27,362 bases of DNA from positions 1-27,362 of the forward strand of contig DHKB01000003.1 in the NCBI GenBank assembly GCA_002407045.1, given 5' to 3'. Source of the DNA: Candidatus Bruticola papionis (GTDB taxonomy: Bacteria > Vulcanimicrobiota > Xenobia > Xenobiales > Xenobiaceae). The first letter of the stretch is position 1, and the number at the start of each line of letters is the position of its first letter. Of this stretch, positions 1-7,788 are shown in pieces. Position numbers and translations under genes: made by a program. The notes under the pieces were generated by a model that had not been told where the DNA came from, made no database searches, and saw only the letters and a list, made by a program, of their open reading frames with translations.

Positions 1-137
1 TCAGCTTTTTTTAAGCCGACAGCTTCTATTTCGTCGCCCTCTTGTTGCCTACGCCGCAAATCTTTTATGGTAAAAATCATCTTGACAATTAATAAAAGGC
101 AAACCATCAAGATAAAAAATGCCGTCATTACAGTCAT
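1..137 (-). CDS. Small membrane protein, 3' end cut by window edge
   Basis: An open frame runs from an ATG at 137 down to base 1 with no stop, giving about 45 residues. It begins MTVMTAFFILMVCLLLIVKM, a strongly hydrophobic single membrane segment at residues 4-24, followed by a basic cytosolic-looking stretch (KDLRRRQQ) and a mixed acidic tail. The upstream in-frame stop and lack of a better start favour this ATG, although no strong Shine-Dalgarno is visible. I do not recognise a family. It diverges from the propeller gene at 416. Confidence 0.4.
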   Translation of the reverse strand, partial: MTVMTAFFILMVCLLLIVKMIFTIKDLRRRQQEGDEIEAVGLKKA

Positions 138-177
138 TTCGTTTAGCCCAAACTTTCTAAAGTATGTTCATACGGCC

Positions 178-211
178 CAAGAAAAGGCTATAACATAAAA
201 GTTCATAGCCT
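178..211 (-). terminator. Terminator-like hairpin upstream of the small membrane gene
   Basis: AGGCTAT (205-211 read on the minus strand) pairs with ATAGCCT (185-191), with a 13-base loop, and is followed on the minus strand by TTTTCTT. No minus-strand gene lies upstream to be terminated, so if real it is either a leader attenuator for the gene starting at 137 or a chance hairpin. Confidence 0.3.
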
Positions 212-347
212 CAAGCGCAAAGCCTTCTCCAAATTCAGTCATTTTTAAGTGAATAGTCTCCTCAAATTCGCAAAAAAAAGAAATTTATAGCGGAAACATA
301 AACGAAACTTTTTAGCTTTAAATTAAGTGTCAAAGTTAAAGGTAGCT

Positions 348-375
348 TTGTTGCAGTCCAAGGCGCTGATATACT
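348..375 (+). promoter_or_regulatory. Candidate sigma70-type promoter for the propeller gene
   Basis: TTGTTG at 348-353 and TATACT at 370-375 are separated by 16 bases. The predicted start near 382 would leave a leader of about 34 nt carrying the ribosome binding site. This is a consensus match only. Confidence 0.35.
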
Positions 376-406
376 AAAATCAAGCCAAAATTAACTAAAA
401 TAATAC

Positions 407-412
407 GAGGTG
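407..412 (+). promoter_or_regulatory. Ribosome binding site that decides the start of the propeller gene
   Basis: GAGGTG at 407-412 lies just before ATG 416. An in-frame GTG at 410 overlaps this site, so ATG 416 is the better start. Confidence 0.6.
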
Positions 413-415
413 AAA

Positions 416-2011
416 ATGCGTAAATATGCAGGAAAAGTCAATTTTCTTTGGCTGTTTTTAGTTACCGCTATTATCGCTGGGCTTTTTGCAGCTCCAGCTA
501 TAGCCAAAAAGAAATATGACTATAACGATAAGAAATTTGATAAGTATCGCGATCCCAACTTGTGCGGAAGCGTAGTTACTTCACGTCCTGGGCGCAGTGC
601 CATTGACGTACCTTACGAGCCTTTAGATTCTTGCGAAGTAACTGTGCAAGAAACTAAACAAAAAGCCGTAACCGACTCTCAAGGCGTTTTTTACTTTAAA
701 GTTAAGCCCGGTCAATATACTTTGATGGTACAAAAAGCCGGTGTAGGTATGGTCACTAAAAGCGTTACCGTTCCCAAAGGTCCGGGCGAAAGAGCTATGG
801 TTACCGTTATTCTCAATCCGGGCATGAACCCTGGCAATACTATGTCTAACGGTATGCAAGGCGTACGCGCTCCTATAGATCCTGGTACAGCCTATATTTG
901 TTTAGCTGCTAAAGCCGGTCAGGGTGCTCCCGCTGGCAGTAGCACTTCCTATAACGCGCCTCCAGTTACAACCACTCAGTCCTACGCCCAAATGCTTCTT
1001 TTGGGCCAAGGCAACCCCTTCGGTATCAACAATACTATGGCCCAAAATGCCCAAATGCCTACTCAATTGGGTAGCGCCCAAGACATGATGACGGCCATGC
1101 AAGGCTCTACCTTTAGTGCCAACCCCAATTCTTTAATGATCATGAACGGCAACGCTCCTGGCAATCCCAACTATAAATCGTTGGGTACTCAACCATTCTG
1201 GGCCGCTTTCAATGCCTCAGGAACCAGACTTTATATCAGCACCTCCGACCGCATGATCCAAATTTACGACACCGCTAACGACAATCAATTACTTACTTCC
1301 ATCCCGGCCGGCGGCATTGTCACCGATTTGCGCATGGCCCAAAATGGCAACTATATTATCGCTACAGTTATGAGCGCTTCCCCTAGCGTTATTTTAATTG
1401 ACCCAGTCAGTAACGCTCCCCAACGCTCTATCGTCTTACCGCGTATGCGTACCGGTGAAGCTGGCCAACCTCGCGCCGCCGTTATCAATCGCGAAGGCAC
1501 GCGCATGTTTGTAGCTATGGGCACCACCTCTTCCGGTGAGCTTTTAGCTATCAACCTCTCTACTGGCATTCCCGAAAAAGCCTTGCCTGTAGGCGCCAAT
1601 CCTTGTGGCATGGAGCTTTCTCCCGACGGACGTTTCCTCTATGTAGCCAACTCTGGTTCCGGCGATCTCTCTGTAATCGACGCTTGGACTTTCCAAGAAA
1701 TGGGACGTGTCCGTGTAGGCGTCAATCCTCAGCGTGTAGCTATTACACCCGACGGCTCCAAAGTATTTGTCACCAATAAAGGTTCCGACAACGTTACCGT
1801 CCTTAATGGTCAAAACCAGTCACCTATTGCCACAGTTCCGGTAGGTAAAGGGCCGGTGGGCATTGCTTGCACCTCCGATGGCAGCAAAGTCTTTGTGGCT
1901 TGTACTGGCAGCAGCAATATCAGCATCTTAGATGGCCACAGCGGCGGCGTAATCAATACCAGCTCACCTATGCCTCAATCCACTCCCTGGGGCATAGCCG
2001 TATGTCCTTAA
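416..2011 (+). CDS. Exported YVTN-repeat beta-propeller protein with carboxypeptidase-regulatory-like domain
   Basis: 531 residues. The N-terminus (RK, then a hydrophobic stretch to about residue 30 ending AAPAIA) looks like a signal peptide, so the protein is probably exported. Residues about 45-125 have the pattern of a carboxypeptidase-regulatory/CnaB-like beta-sandwich (VTDSQGVFYFKVKPGQYTL). A Met/Asn/Gln-rich linker follows. From about residue 260 to the end there is a beta-propeller, with clear YVTN repeats such as FLYVANSGSGDLSVID, VFVTNKGSDNVTVLNG and VFVACTGSSNISILDG. These repeats are typical of surface or periplasmic YncE-like proteins, with binding or structural roles. The exact function is unknown. 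It is monocistronic and followed by a strong terminator. Confidence 0.85.
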   Translation: MRKYAGKVNFLWLFLVTAIIAGLFAAPAIAKKKYDYNDKKFDKYRDPNLCGSVVTSRPGRSAIDVPYEPLDSCEVTVQETKQKAVTDSQGVFYFKVKPGQYTLMVQKAGVGMVTKSVTVPKGPGERAMVTVILNPGMNPGNTMSNGMQGVRAPIDPGTAYICLAAKAGQGAPAGSSTSYNAPPVTTTQSYAQMLLLGQGNPFGINNTMAQNAQMPTQLGSAQDMMTAMQGSTFSANPNSLMIMNGNAPGNPNYKSLGTQPFWAAFNASGTRLYISTSDRMIQIYDTANDNQLLTSIPAGGIVTDLRMAQNGNYIIATVMSASPSVILIDPVSNAPQRSIVLPRMRTGEAGQPRAAVINREGTRMFVAMGTTSSGELLAINLSTGIPEKALPVGANPCGMELSPDGRFLYVANSGSGDLSVIDAWTFQEMGRVRVGVNPQRVAITPDGSKVFVTNKGSDNVTVLNGQNQSPIATVPVGKGPVGIACTSDGSKVFVACTGSSNISILDGHSGGVINTSSPMPQSTPWGIAVCP

Positions 2012-2023
2012 GCTAACTTCTAA

Positions 2024-2068
2024 GTCAGGCCTAGGCATTTTCACGACATGCTAAAGGCCTGGCTTTTT
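2024..2068 (+). terminator. Intrinsic terminator of the propeller gene
   Basis: GTCAGGCCT (2024-2032) pairs with AGGCCTGGC (2055-2063), with a nested TAGGCAT/ATGCTA pairing inside, followed by TTTTT. Confidence 0.8.
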
Positions 2069-2111
2069 ATGCTAGGCGACCATTTTTATCTTCCGTCTAA
2101 CATATAAACGA

Positions 2112-2157
2112 AAAAGAAGAGCTCTACCCGCATAAAAAGTGAGTAGAGCCCTTCTTT
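2112..2157 (-). terminator. Intrinsic terminator of the PfkB-type kinase gene
   Basis: GCTCTAC (2121-2127) pairs with GTAGAGC (2143-2149), and the stem extends outward through AAAGAAG/CTTCTTT with one mismatch. On the minus strand it is followed by a U-rich run (TCTTCTTTTTC). It may work in both directions. Confidence 0.75.
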
Positions 2158-2183
2158 ATATTAAAAAGCTGTAACTGAACAGA

Positions 2184-3170
2184 TTAAGCTAAACAACTAG
2201 GAGCAAGCTCATTAAAAGTAGACTCATATCTATTTTTGAAAGCGTCCATAGTAAAGCTATAATTCTGGGTGCCTAAATGTTCCACAGCATAGGCGCCGCA
2301 AACGCTGCCTAATTGAGCAGACGTTTTTAAAGACAGACCGTGAATCAAACCATAAATTAAGCCGCCGCGGAAAGCGTCACCAGCGCCAGTAGGATCGACA
2401 GCTTCAACCTTAACGGGATCGATATGCAAAATTTCACCCTTGTTGGTGTAAACGGTGCTGCCCTCGCCACCCTTAGTGACAATAATAACTTCAACTAACT
2501 CGTTAAGCTGACTCTGGGTTAAGCCAGTCTTATCCAAGAAAAGTGAGAATTCGTAGTCATTGACGATTAAAGCCTTGGCGCCTTTAACATCGGCTAAAAG
2601 CTGTTCACCAGAGAAAGCGATCACTTGGAAAGAAGGATCGTAAATAAAAGGAATACCAGCTTTTCTAGCTTCTTCGCAATGCTGGTTCATAGCTTTGGGA
2701 TCATCGGGAGAGATAATAGCCAACTTGGTTTGCTTAGTAGCAAACTTGCTCAAATCTAAATTGTGAGCTTCGGCCATAGCACCGACGCTGACGAAGGTGA
2801 GCTGGTTGTCACATTTGTCGGCGCAGACGGTGCATGTAGCAGTCAATTCATCTTCATAAATGGCAATGCAAGAAGTATCTACTCCTCTATTTTCGAGGTA
2901 GAAACGATACTGCTCAAAATCTCCGCCTGCAGTGGCCACTACGCGGGGATGTTCTCCCAACATAGCCAAAGCGTTGGCGATATTGCCAGCGCAGCCGCCG
3001 CGCTCTTTGCGGGCTCGCTCAGTTAAGAACGACAAATTTATAGAATCTAAACGCTCAGGCAGAATGTGCTCTTTGAAAAGCCCGGCATAGCGCATAATAA
3101 AATCGAACGCCAACGAGCCGGCAACCAAAATACTACCAGTCGTCTCAAATTTATTCTGAGCAGCGACCAT
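2184..3170 (-). CDS. PfkB-family carbohydrate/nucleoside kinase
   Basis: 328 residues from ATG 3170, which is preceded by GAGG with about nine bases of spacing. The same frame stays open further upstream, but that part reads as unconserved sequence. A PfkB/ribokinase fold is shown by an N-terminal sheet (SILVAGSLAFDF), the Gly-rich first signature around residues 58-63 (RGGCAGNIANAL) and the second signature DPTGAGDAFRGG at 259-270, which holds the anion hole and the catalytic Asp265. The pattern resembles the adenosine-kinase-like branch of the family, which phosphorylates a sugar or nucleoside hydroxyl with ATP. The substrate cannot be decided from sequence. It stands alone between two terminators. 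Confidence 0.88.
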   Translation of the reverse strand: MVAAQNKFETTGSILVAGSLAFDFIMRYAGLFKEHILPERLDSINLSFLTERARKERGGCAGNIANALAMLGEHPRVVATAGGDFEQYRFYLENRGVDTSCIAIYEDELTATCTVCADKCDNQLTFVSVGAMAEAHNLDLSKFATKQTKLAIISPDDPKAMNQHCEEARKAGIPFIYDPSFQVIAFSGEQLLADVKGAKALIVNDYEFSLFLDKTGLTQSQLNELVEVIIVTKGGEGSTVYTNKGEILHIDPVKVEAVDPTGAGDAFRGGLIYGLIHGLSLKTSAQLGSVCGAYAVEHLGTQNYSFTMDAFKNRYESTFNELAPSCLA

Positions 3171-3305
3171 TATAAAAAACCTCGCATAACAAACTAGGTC
3201 TGCCTTTAAAAGGCAAAAAAACAAACAGTGTGACCCTTTCGAACAGGTGGGCCTTTTACCTTCCCAAGCCAAAAACACTTTTAGAGACAATTAGCCAAGC
3301 GAAGG

Positions 3306-3349
3306 CACAAAAAAATCGACCTAAAGCCAATCACAACTTAAGGCCGATT
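3306..3349 (-). terminator. Intrinsic terminator of the repeat-protein gene
   Basis: On the minus strand, AATCGGCCTTAAG (3337-3349) pairs with CTTTAGGTCGATT (3314-3326), with one mismatch and one G-U pair, followed by a run of T. Confidence 0.75.
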
Positions 3350-3356
3350 CTTCATC

Positions 3357-4781
3357 TTAATATTCAACATCTACCGAAGGAGCAAAATCGCTGTCGTCCA
3401 TATGGAAAGCTGAATCGTCGCCTTCTTCTCCATAGTAGGTGGGCTCGTCATCGATTACTTCTTCTTTGGGAGGAGCAACTTCAGGCTCAGTCTTCTTTGC
3501 AGAAGCAGATTTAGTAACTCCTTTGGCCTGACCTTTATTAGTTGTTTTAGACTTAGACTGAGCAGTCTGGGCTGATTTTAAAGCTTCAGTCCGTAGGCTA
3601 TAATCTTCGGCAGCAGACTTTTTGTCAGTCTTACTCGAAACAGCAGCCCCACTGTATCCTTTAGACTTGCTTGCAGAATTATCTAAATTATTGGAAACAG
3701 CGGACGCCGGCTCGGTAACACGGCGACCAGGTTCTTCAGCGGCCCCTTCCTCGTTCTTATTGATACGATGGAACAAAAAGAGGGCGAATACCGAAAGAGC
3801 TATCACGACAATCATAAAACTCAGTACAGTATATTTGCCACCACCTTGGAACCAAGCTACAAAGCCGCGCCAAGAATTGCGTTCTTGCTGGCTTTCTTCA
3901 ACCAACTTGGCATAAGTTTCAGCTGGACTTAGATGGCCAGAATTTTCCAAGGAGTCGCCAGACTCGGCTCCAGGAGCACCTCCGCCTAAAGTAGCATTGG
4001 GGTTGGAACTGCGACGCGAAGCCAACAAAACATCGCTCAAGCTGCCTTCACGGCGATCTACTCCAGAATTGGTACCATAGCCGGAAAATGGCGAATTGTT
4101 TTGCGTCCCAAAGCCGCCAGTCTGGCTCATTAAATTGGTCTGAGCTCCGAAACCGCCCGTCTGGCCGAAAGTATTGGTGCGAGCTCCGAGCCCCGGTTGT
4201 TGCCCCTGGTAGCCGCCATAAGGACTCTGTCCCTGAAAGCCACTGTTGCCTAAATTGGTATTGCCAAAGCCAGCTTGCTGACCTTGGAAGCCACCATAGG
4301 GGCTCTGCCCTTGAAAACCGCTATTGCCCAAATTGGTATTGCCAAAGCCAGGCTGCTGGCCTTGATAGCCACCATAAGGGCTCTGCCCTTGGAAACCGCT
4401 ATTGCCCAAATTGGTATTGCCAAAGCCAGCTTGCTGGCCTTGATAGCCACCATAAGGGCTCTGCCCCTGAAAACCGCCGCCGTAATTTTGAGAAGTAGTG
4501 CCAAACGGGCCTTGCGGACTTCTGTTTACCGAAGTGCCATCTCCGTAGCCTTGAGCACTTAAACTAGGCGGAGTATCGTACTTTTTGGGAGCCGTTCTGC
4601 CAGTAGAAGTAGGCGTAGGCTTGGCCCTCCTATAAGGGCTGATATTGGTACCGCGACGCATAGCCAAAGCACTGGGCCGACGATGAACCACGGTTGCAGG
4701 ATCTAGATGATCGCCATTAAGGGCATTGTCAAATTTTAGACCTAGCCCTCCGTTTTTATTGTCGTAACCTGAGCTGTTCAC
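3357..4781 (-). CDS. Single-pass membrane protein with Gly/Gln/Tyr-rich 26-residue tandem repeats
   Basis: 474 residues, starting at GTG 4781 with GAGGGAG just upstream. An N-terminal basic/Pro segment (to about residue 100) is followed by four tandem 26-residue repeats (residues 103-197, core GFQGQSPYGGYQGQQ), then Gly/Asn/Gln-rich sequence to about 240. A polar region (241-316) leads to one membrane helix at about 318-337 (YTVLSFMIVVIALSVFALFL), with HRINK after it. The tail is Ser/Lys/Ala-rich and ends in an acidic block (EEGDDSAFHMDDSD). The long disordered, prion-like N-terminus without a signal peptide suggests it is cytosolic, with the charged tail outside; that is inference. No known family is recognised. 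It lies downstream of the Pro/Ala-rich gene on the same strand and probably shares its transcript. Confidence 0.75.
   Translation of the reverse strand: MNSSGYDNKNGGLGLKFDNALNGDHLDPATVVHRRPSALAMRRGTNISPYRRAKPTPTSTGRTAPKKYDTPPSLSAQGYGDGTSVNRSPQGPFGTTSQNYGGGFQGQSPYGGYQGQQAGFGNTNLGNSGFQGQSPYGGYQGQQPGFGNTNLGNSGFQGQSPYGGFQGQQAGFGNTNLGNSGFQGQSPYGGYQGQQPGLGARTNTFGQTGGFGAQTNLMSQTGGFGTQNNSPFSGYGTNSGVDRREGSLSDVLLASRRSSNPNATLGGGAPGAESGDSLENSGHLSPAETYAKLVEESQQERNSWRGFVAWFQGGGKYTVLSFMIVVIALSVFALFLFHRINKNEEGAAEEPGRRVTEPASAVSNNLDNSASKSKGYSGAAVSSKTDKKSAAEDYSLRTEALKSAQTAQSKSKTTNKGQAKGVTKSASAKKTEPEVAPPKEEVIDDEPTYYGEEGDDSAFHMDDSDFAPSVDVEY
4191..4475 (-). repeat. 78-bp in-frame tandem repeats, about 3.7 copies
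   Basis: The block CTCTG(C/T)CC recurs at 4225, 4303, 4381 and 4459, exactly 78 bp apart. Each unit encodes 26 residues. The last unit (towards 4191) diverges after 17 residues. Variation between copies is mostly at synonymous sites and at the Y/F and A/P positions. Confidence 0.9.
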
Positions 4782-4894
4782 AACTCCCTCGCCATCAACT
4801 CTGAAATATTGATATGTAGTATCCTAATATTATTTGGGTTATCCTTCTTGTCAGCTTTTTTCCATAAACTGACTTTTATTGCCTCTTGATTACT

Positions 4895-6148
4895 CTATTT
4901 ATAACGACTTGGCCCCTTGCGCTTAGCTACTGGCACACTTTCCAGCAATTCTATAAGCGACTTGCCTTCAGTTGTCGTTTCTATCTCTTCCTCTTCGGGA
5001 GGCACAGTCTCTCTACCACTGCGATCGTCTTCAAGGTTGGCCGCCTCGCGAACGTATCCGCCAAAATCGTCATTGGAATTGGCTCGTGCCGACGATCTGT
5101 AGCTGCCACCAGCTTCGTGAAGGACTTCCTTTTTCTGAGCAGCACCTTTGTGACCGCGCCCAACAGGCAAAGGTAAAACCGTATTTTTGGAAGCCGAAGT
5201 TCCCAGGTGCACAGCACTAACAGGAGCACTATAAACAGAAGCTGTTCCCGTTCCGAAGTTGGGGGCGGCAGGCGGCGTGGCACCCGCTGCTGGTGTAGGA
5301 CGAAGGCCGGGAATATAGGGCCTAGGCTCGGAAGCAGCTTCGTGTGGTTGTGCTTTGTAAGGACGAAGAGGAGAAGTAGGTATAGCCAATTGCAACTTGG
5401 CAGCAGGCCCTTCAGCAGCGGCCTTAGCGGGCGCAGTGTTAACGGGCGCAGCGTTATCTATACCAATAGGCGGCGCAGAAGCTTGCGTCGGCATGGTGGC
5501 AGCAGCCCCGGCAGAAGCAGAGCGGCGACCAGGGACATAAGGCTGGTGTTTGGGAGCCGCTTTGCGAGGTGGACTTTGATAAGGACGAAGTGGAGAAACG
5601 GGCAAAGCAGCTGGCTGTTCGGCATTTGTAGGTGCGGCCATAGGCAAAGGCTCGGCTTCTCCAGGAGCTAGATGACGAGCATTGCAACTTTCGTTGGCGT
5701 CAGTCGGCTGAGCGGCGGCCGGAACTTGGCCTAAGCAGGCAGCTAAAGTGCCATCCAAAGCGGCCACACCTTCAGGATCACATTCATCAAGGCCGGGAGC
5801 CAGTAAAGTGATCCCGAACAACTTGTTACTCTTAAACTTTTTCTTGTTGGTAGGACGTTTTTTACAAACTGCCTCACTGCCAACCTCTTCTTGGGCAGCC
5901 TTTTCTTCTTGCTTTTGATTAAAGGCCTTCGAGCGGGCCTTAATACCTTGAGAGACGCCTTTAAGCTGTTCTTGTTCGCGTCGAGCCCTTATTTTGGCCT
6001 TGAGGCCGCCGGTCTGGCCAGAGCCTTCGCCCCTATCGCCACTTACTTTGGACGCCTGTCCTTCAGCCGAGCTCAAATGTCTTTTTTGCTTAAGACGCGG
6101 CTTGCTCCAACCTTGCTGATCCGAACTTTGTGTCTCATCATATGCCAT
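4895..6148 (-). CDS. Pro/Ala-rich low-complexity protein, function unknown
   Basis: 417 residues with no signal peptide or membrane helix. The first 105 residues are strongly basic and Gln/Glu-rich, probably helical (KAKIRARREQEQLKGVSQG). A short more ordered-looking segment (about 105-135, LFGITLLAPGLDECDPEGVA) follows. The rest is Pro/Ala-rich, with a motif occurring twice: PVSPLRPY...PYVPGRR at about 183-208 and PTSPLRPY...PYIPGLR at about 257-283. The C-terminus is acidic (PPEEEEIETTTEG), then ends in a basic KRKGPSRYK. I recognise no family. The start ATG is preceded by GGAG at a longish distance. It is the first gene of a probable two-gene minus-strand unit with the repeat protein 113 bases downstream. 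Confidence 0.72.
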   Translation of the reverse strand: MAYDETQSSDQQGWSKPRLKQKRHLSSAEGQASKVSGDRGEGSGQTGGLKAKIRARREQEQLKGVSQGIKARSKAFNQKQEEKAAQEEVGSEAVCKKRPTNKKKFKSNKLFGITLLAPGLDECDPEGVAALDGTLAACLGQVPAAAQPTDANESCNARHLAPGEAEPLPMAAPTNAEQPAALPVSPLRPYQSPPRKAAPKHQPYVPGRRSASAGAAATMPTQASAPPIGIDNAAPVNTAPAKAAAEGPAAKLQLAIPTSPLRPYKAQPHEAASEPRPYIPGLRPTPAAGATPPAAPNFGTGTASVYSAPVSAVHLGTSASKNTVLPLPVGRGHKGAAQKKEVLHEAGGSYRSSARANSNDDFGGYVREAANLEDDRSGRETVPPEEEEIETTTEGKSLIELLESVPVAKRKGPSRYK

Positions 6149-6247
6149 ATCAAATGTCCGCTCCGACGAATATTTTTAGTTGGCAGCCTCGGCCGCAGCG
6201 GCGTCAGCTAAATTTACTTACAACGAAAAAACAACTGACCAGTCTAT

Positions 6248-6253
6248 ATTGTA
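6248..6253 (-). promoter_or_regulatory. Candidate -10 box for the Pro/Ala-rich gene
   Basis: TACAAT on the minus strand, about 100 bases upstream of ATG 6148. The -35 region (TTCTGT at 17-base spacing) is poor, so this is only a suggestion. It sits inside a small GTCTA/TAGAC inverted repeat. Confidence 0.25.
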
Positions 6254-6407
6254 CCACATTAGACACTAAAACAGAATAACCGTCTCCGTCCCTCTCAAGC
6301 TTATTTCAGGGCAAAATCAGTTTTACTGCACTAAAAAACAGGATAAAGATGCAGTATATTAGAAGTTATACTGACTGTTCAACCTGCGCAATGGAGAGGA
6401 TAAAAAA

Positions 6408-7736
6408 ATGCTTTTAGTTGGTAACGGAAGACTTATCACCCGTGATAACAACGGTTTCTACGAGAATGGCGCTGTAGCCATCGAAGGAAACATCATCAAA
6501 GAAGTGGGCGATTTTACAGCTCTCAAGGCTAAATATAGCGATGCCCAATTTATTGATGCCAAAGGCGGCGTTATTATGCCCGGCCTTATCAACGCTCACA
6601 ACCACATTTACAGCGCTTTTGCCCGTGGCCTTTCTCTTACTAATTACAGCCCTAAGAATTTCAACGATATTCTCGAGGGAATGTGGTGGAGAATCGACCG
6701 TAAACTCACCTTGGAAAACGATCTTCTCTCCGCTTACGCAGTCTTCACCGATTGCATTAAAAACGGCGTCACCACTATTTTCGATCACCACGCCAGCTAC
6801 GGCGACATCCCTTACAGCCTCGACCAGATCGTCAAGCCCGCCAAAGAATTAGGCGTACGCGCTTGCGTATGTTACGAAGTATCCGACCGCGATGGTCAGC
6901 AGAAAATGGAAGAATCCGTTTTCGAAAATGAGCGCATGATCAACGAAGCCGCCAAAGACGACTCCGATATGATCCACGCTATGATGGGCTTACACGCTGC
7001 TTTCACCTTGAGCGACAAGACCTTAGCCTTCTGTGCTGATCACAAAGGACGCGAAGCCGGTTACCACATTCACGTCGCCGAAGGCCCTTCTGACGTTTCC
7101 GATTCCTTGCACAAATATGGCAAACGCATCGTCGAGCGCCTCTATGAGCAAAATATTTTAGGCGAAAAGACTTTAGCCATTCACTGCGTCCACGTCAGCC
7201 CCGCCGAAATGCACTTACTTAAAGAGACCAACACTATGGTCGTCCACAACCCCGAATCAAATATGGGTAACGCTGTAGGTTGCGGCCCCGTTATCCAGCT
7301 CTTCAAAGAAGGACTCACCTTAGGCTTAGGTACCGACGGCTACACCAACGATATGTTGGAAAGCTACAAAGTGGGCAACATTATCCACAAGCACCACCTT
7401 TGCGATCCTACTGTAGCTTGGGGCGAAATTCCCGCTATGCTCTTTGAGAATAACGCCAAGATCGCGGCTCGCTTCTTCCGCAAACCTTTAGGCGTACTCA
7501 AAGAAGGAGCCTATGCTGACGTAATCGTTACCGACTACGATCCTCTCACTCCCATGAATGGCACTAATTGCAATGGCCATATCCTCTTCGGTATGAACGG
7601 ACGCTCCGTCACTCACACCATTTGTAATGGTAAAGTGCTCATGGCCGACCGCAAGATCTTGGTGGCCGACGAAGTCGACTTAATGAAGCAATGCCGCGCC
7701 AGCGCCGCCAAGCTTTGGGAAGCTGTCAACGCTTAA
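6408..7736 (+). CDS. ssnA: SsnA-type putative aminohydrolase (amidohydrolase superfamily)
   Basis: 442 residues, the same length as Escherichia coli SsnA. ATG 6408 follows GGAGAGGA with about seven bases of spacing. Metal-site motifs of the amidohydrolase superfamily are all present: HNH at 64-66, HIHVAE at 220-225, IHCVH at 258-262, HNPESNM at 280-286 and GLGTDG around Asp310. The order and wording match the SsnA/chlorohydrolase branch, whose members deaminate purine-like rings. SsnA is known as part of the ygfK/ygeW-ygeX-ygeY/hydA/xdhD purine-catabolism gene set of enteric and gut anaerobic bacteria. Here it sits 52 bases upstream of ygfK, in one operon. The precise substrate is not proven. 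Confidence 0.9.
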   Translation: MLLVGNGRLITRDNNGFYENGAVAIEGNIIKEVGDFTALKAKYSDAQFIDAKGGVIMPGLINAHNHIYSAFARGLSLTNYSPKNFNDILEGMWWRIDRKLTLENDLLSAYAVFTDCIKNGVTTIFDHHASYGDIPYSLDQIVKPAKELGVRACVCYEVSDRDGQQKMEESVFENERMINEAAKDDSDMIHAMMGLHAAFTLSDKTLAFCADHKGREAGYHIHVAEGPSDVSDSLHKYGKRIVERLYEQNILGEKTLAIHCVHVSPAEMHLLKETNTMVVHNPESNMGNAVGCGPVIQLFKEGLTLGLGTDGYTNDMLESYKVGNIIHKHHLCDPTVAWGEIPAMLFENNAKIAARFFRKPLGVLKEGAYADVIVTDYDPLTPMNGTNCNGHILFGMNGRSVTHTICNGKVLMADRKILVADEVDLMKQCRASAAKLWEAVNA

Positions 7737-7788
7737 TTTTACCTAATTTTTTATCTACTACCTACCAATATTTAAGGAGTTTTCTTAC

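Noticed and set aside
410..412. GTG start for the propeller gene
   Set aside because: It overlaps the Shine-Dalgarno; ATG 416 has correct context and begins the signal peptide.
3200..3220. Palindrome TGCCTTTAAAAGGCA followed by A7 as a terminator
   Set aside because: The loop would be too small, and the T-run precedes rather than follows the stem on the minus strand.
3171..3290. N-terminal extension of the PfkB-type kinase to 3290
   Set aside because: The extra 40 residues do not look like the family, and a well-placed GAGG precedes ATG 3170.
4191..4475. CRISPR array or minisatellite of non-coding type
   Set aside because: The 78-bp units are in frame within one ORF, without unique spacers.
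4088..4562. Long plus- and minus-frame ORFs across the repeat gene
   Set aside because: They are shadows produced by the 78-bp repeat (length divisible by three) and its biased codons.
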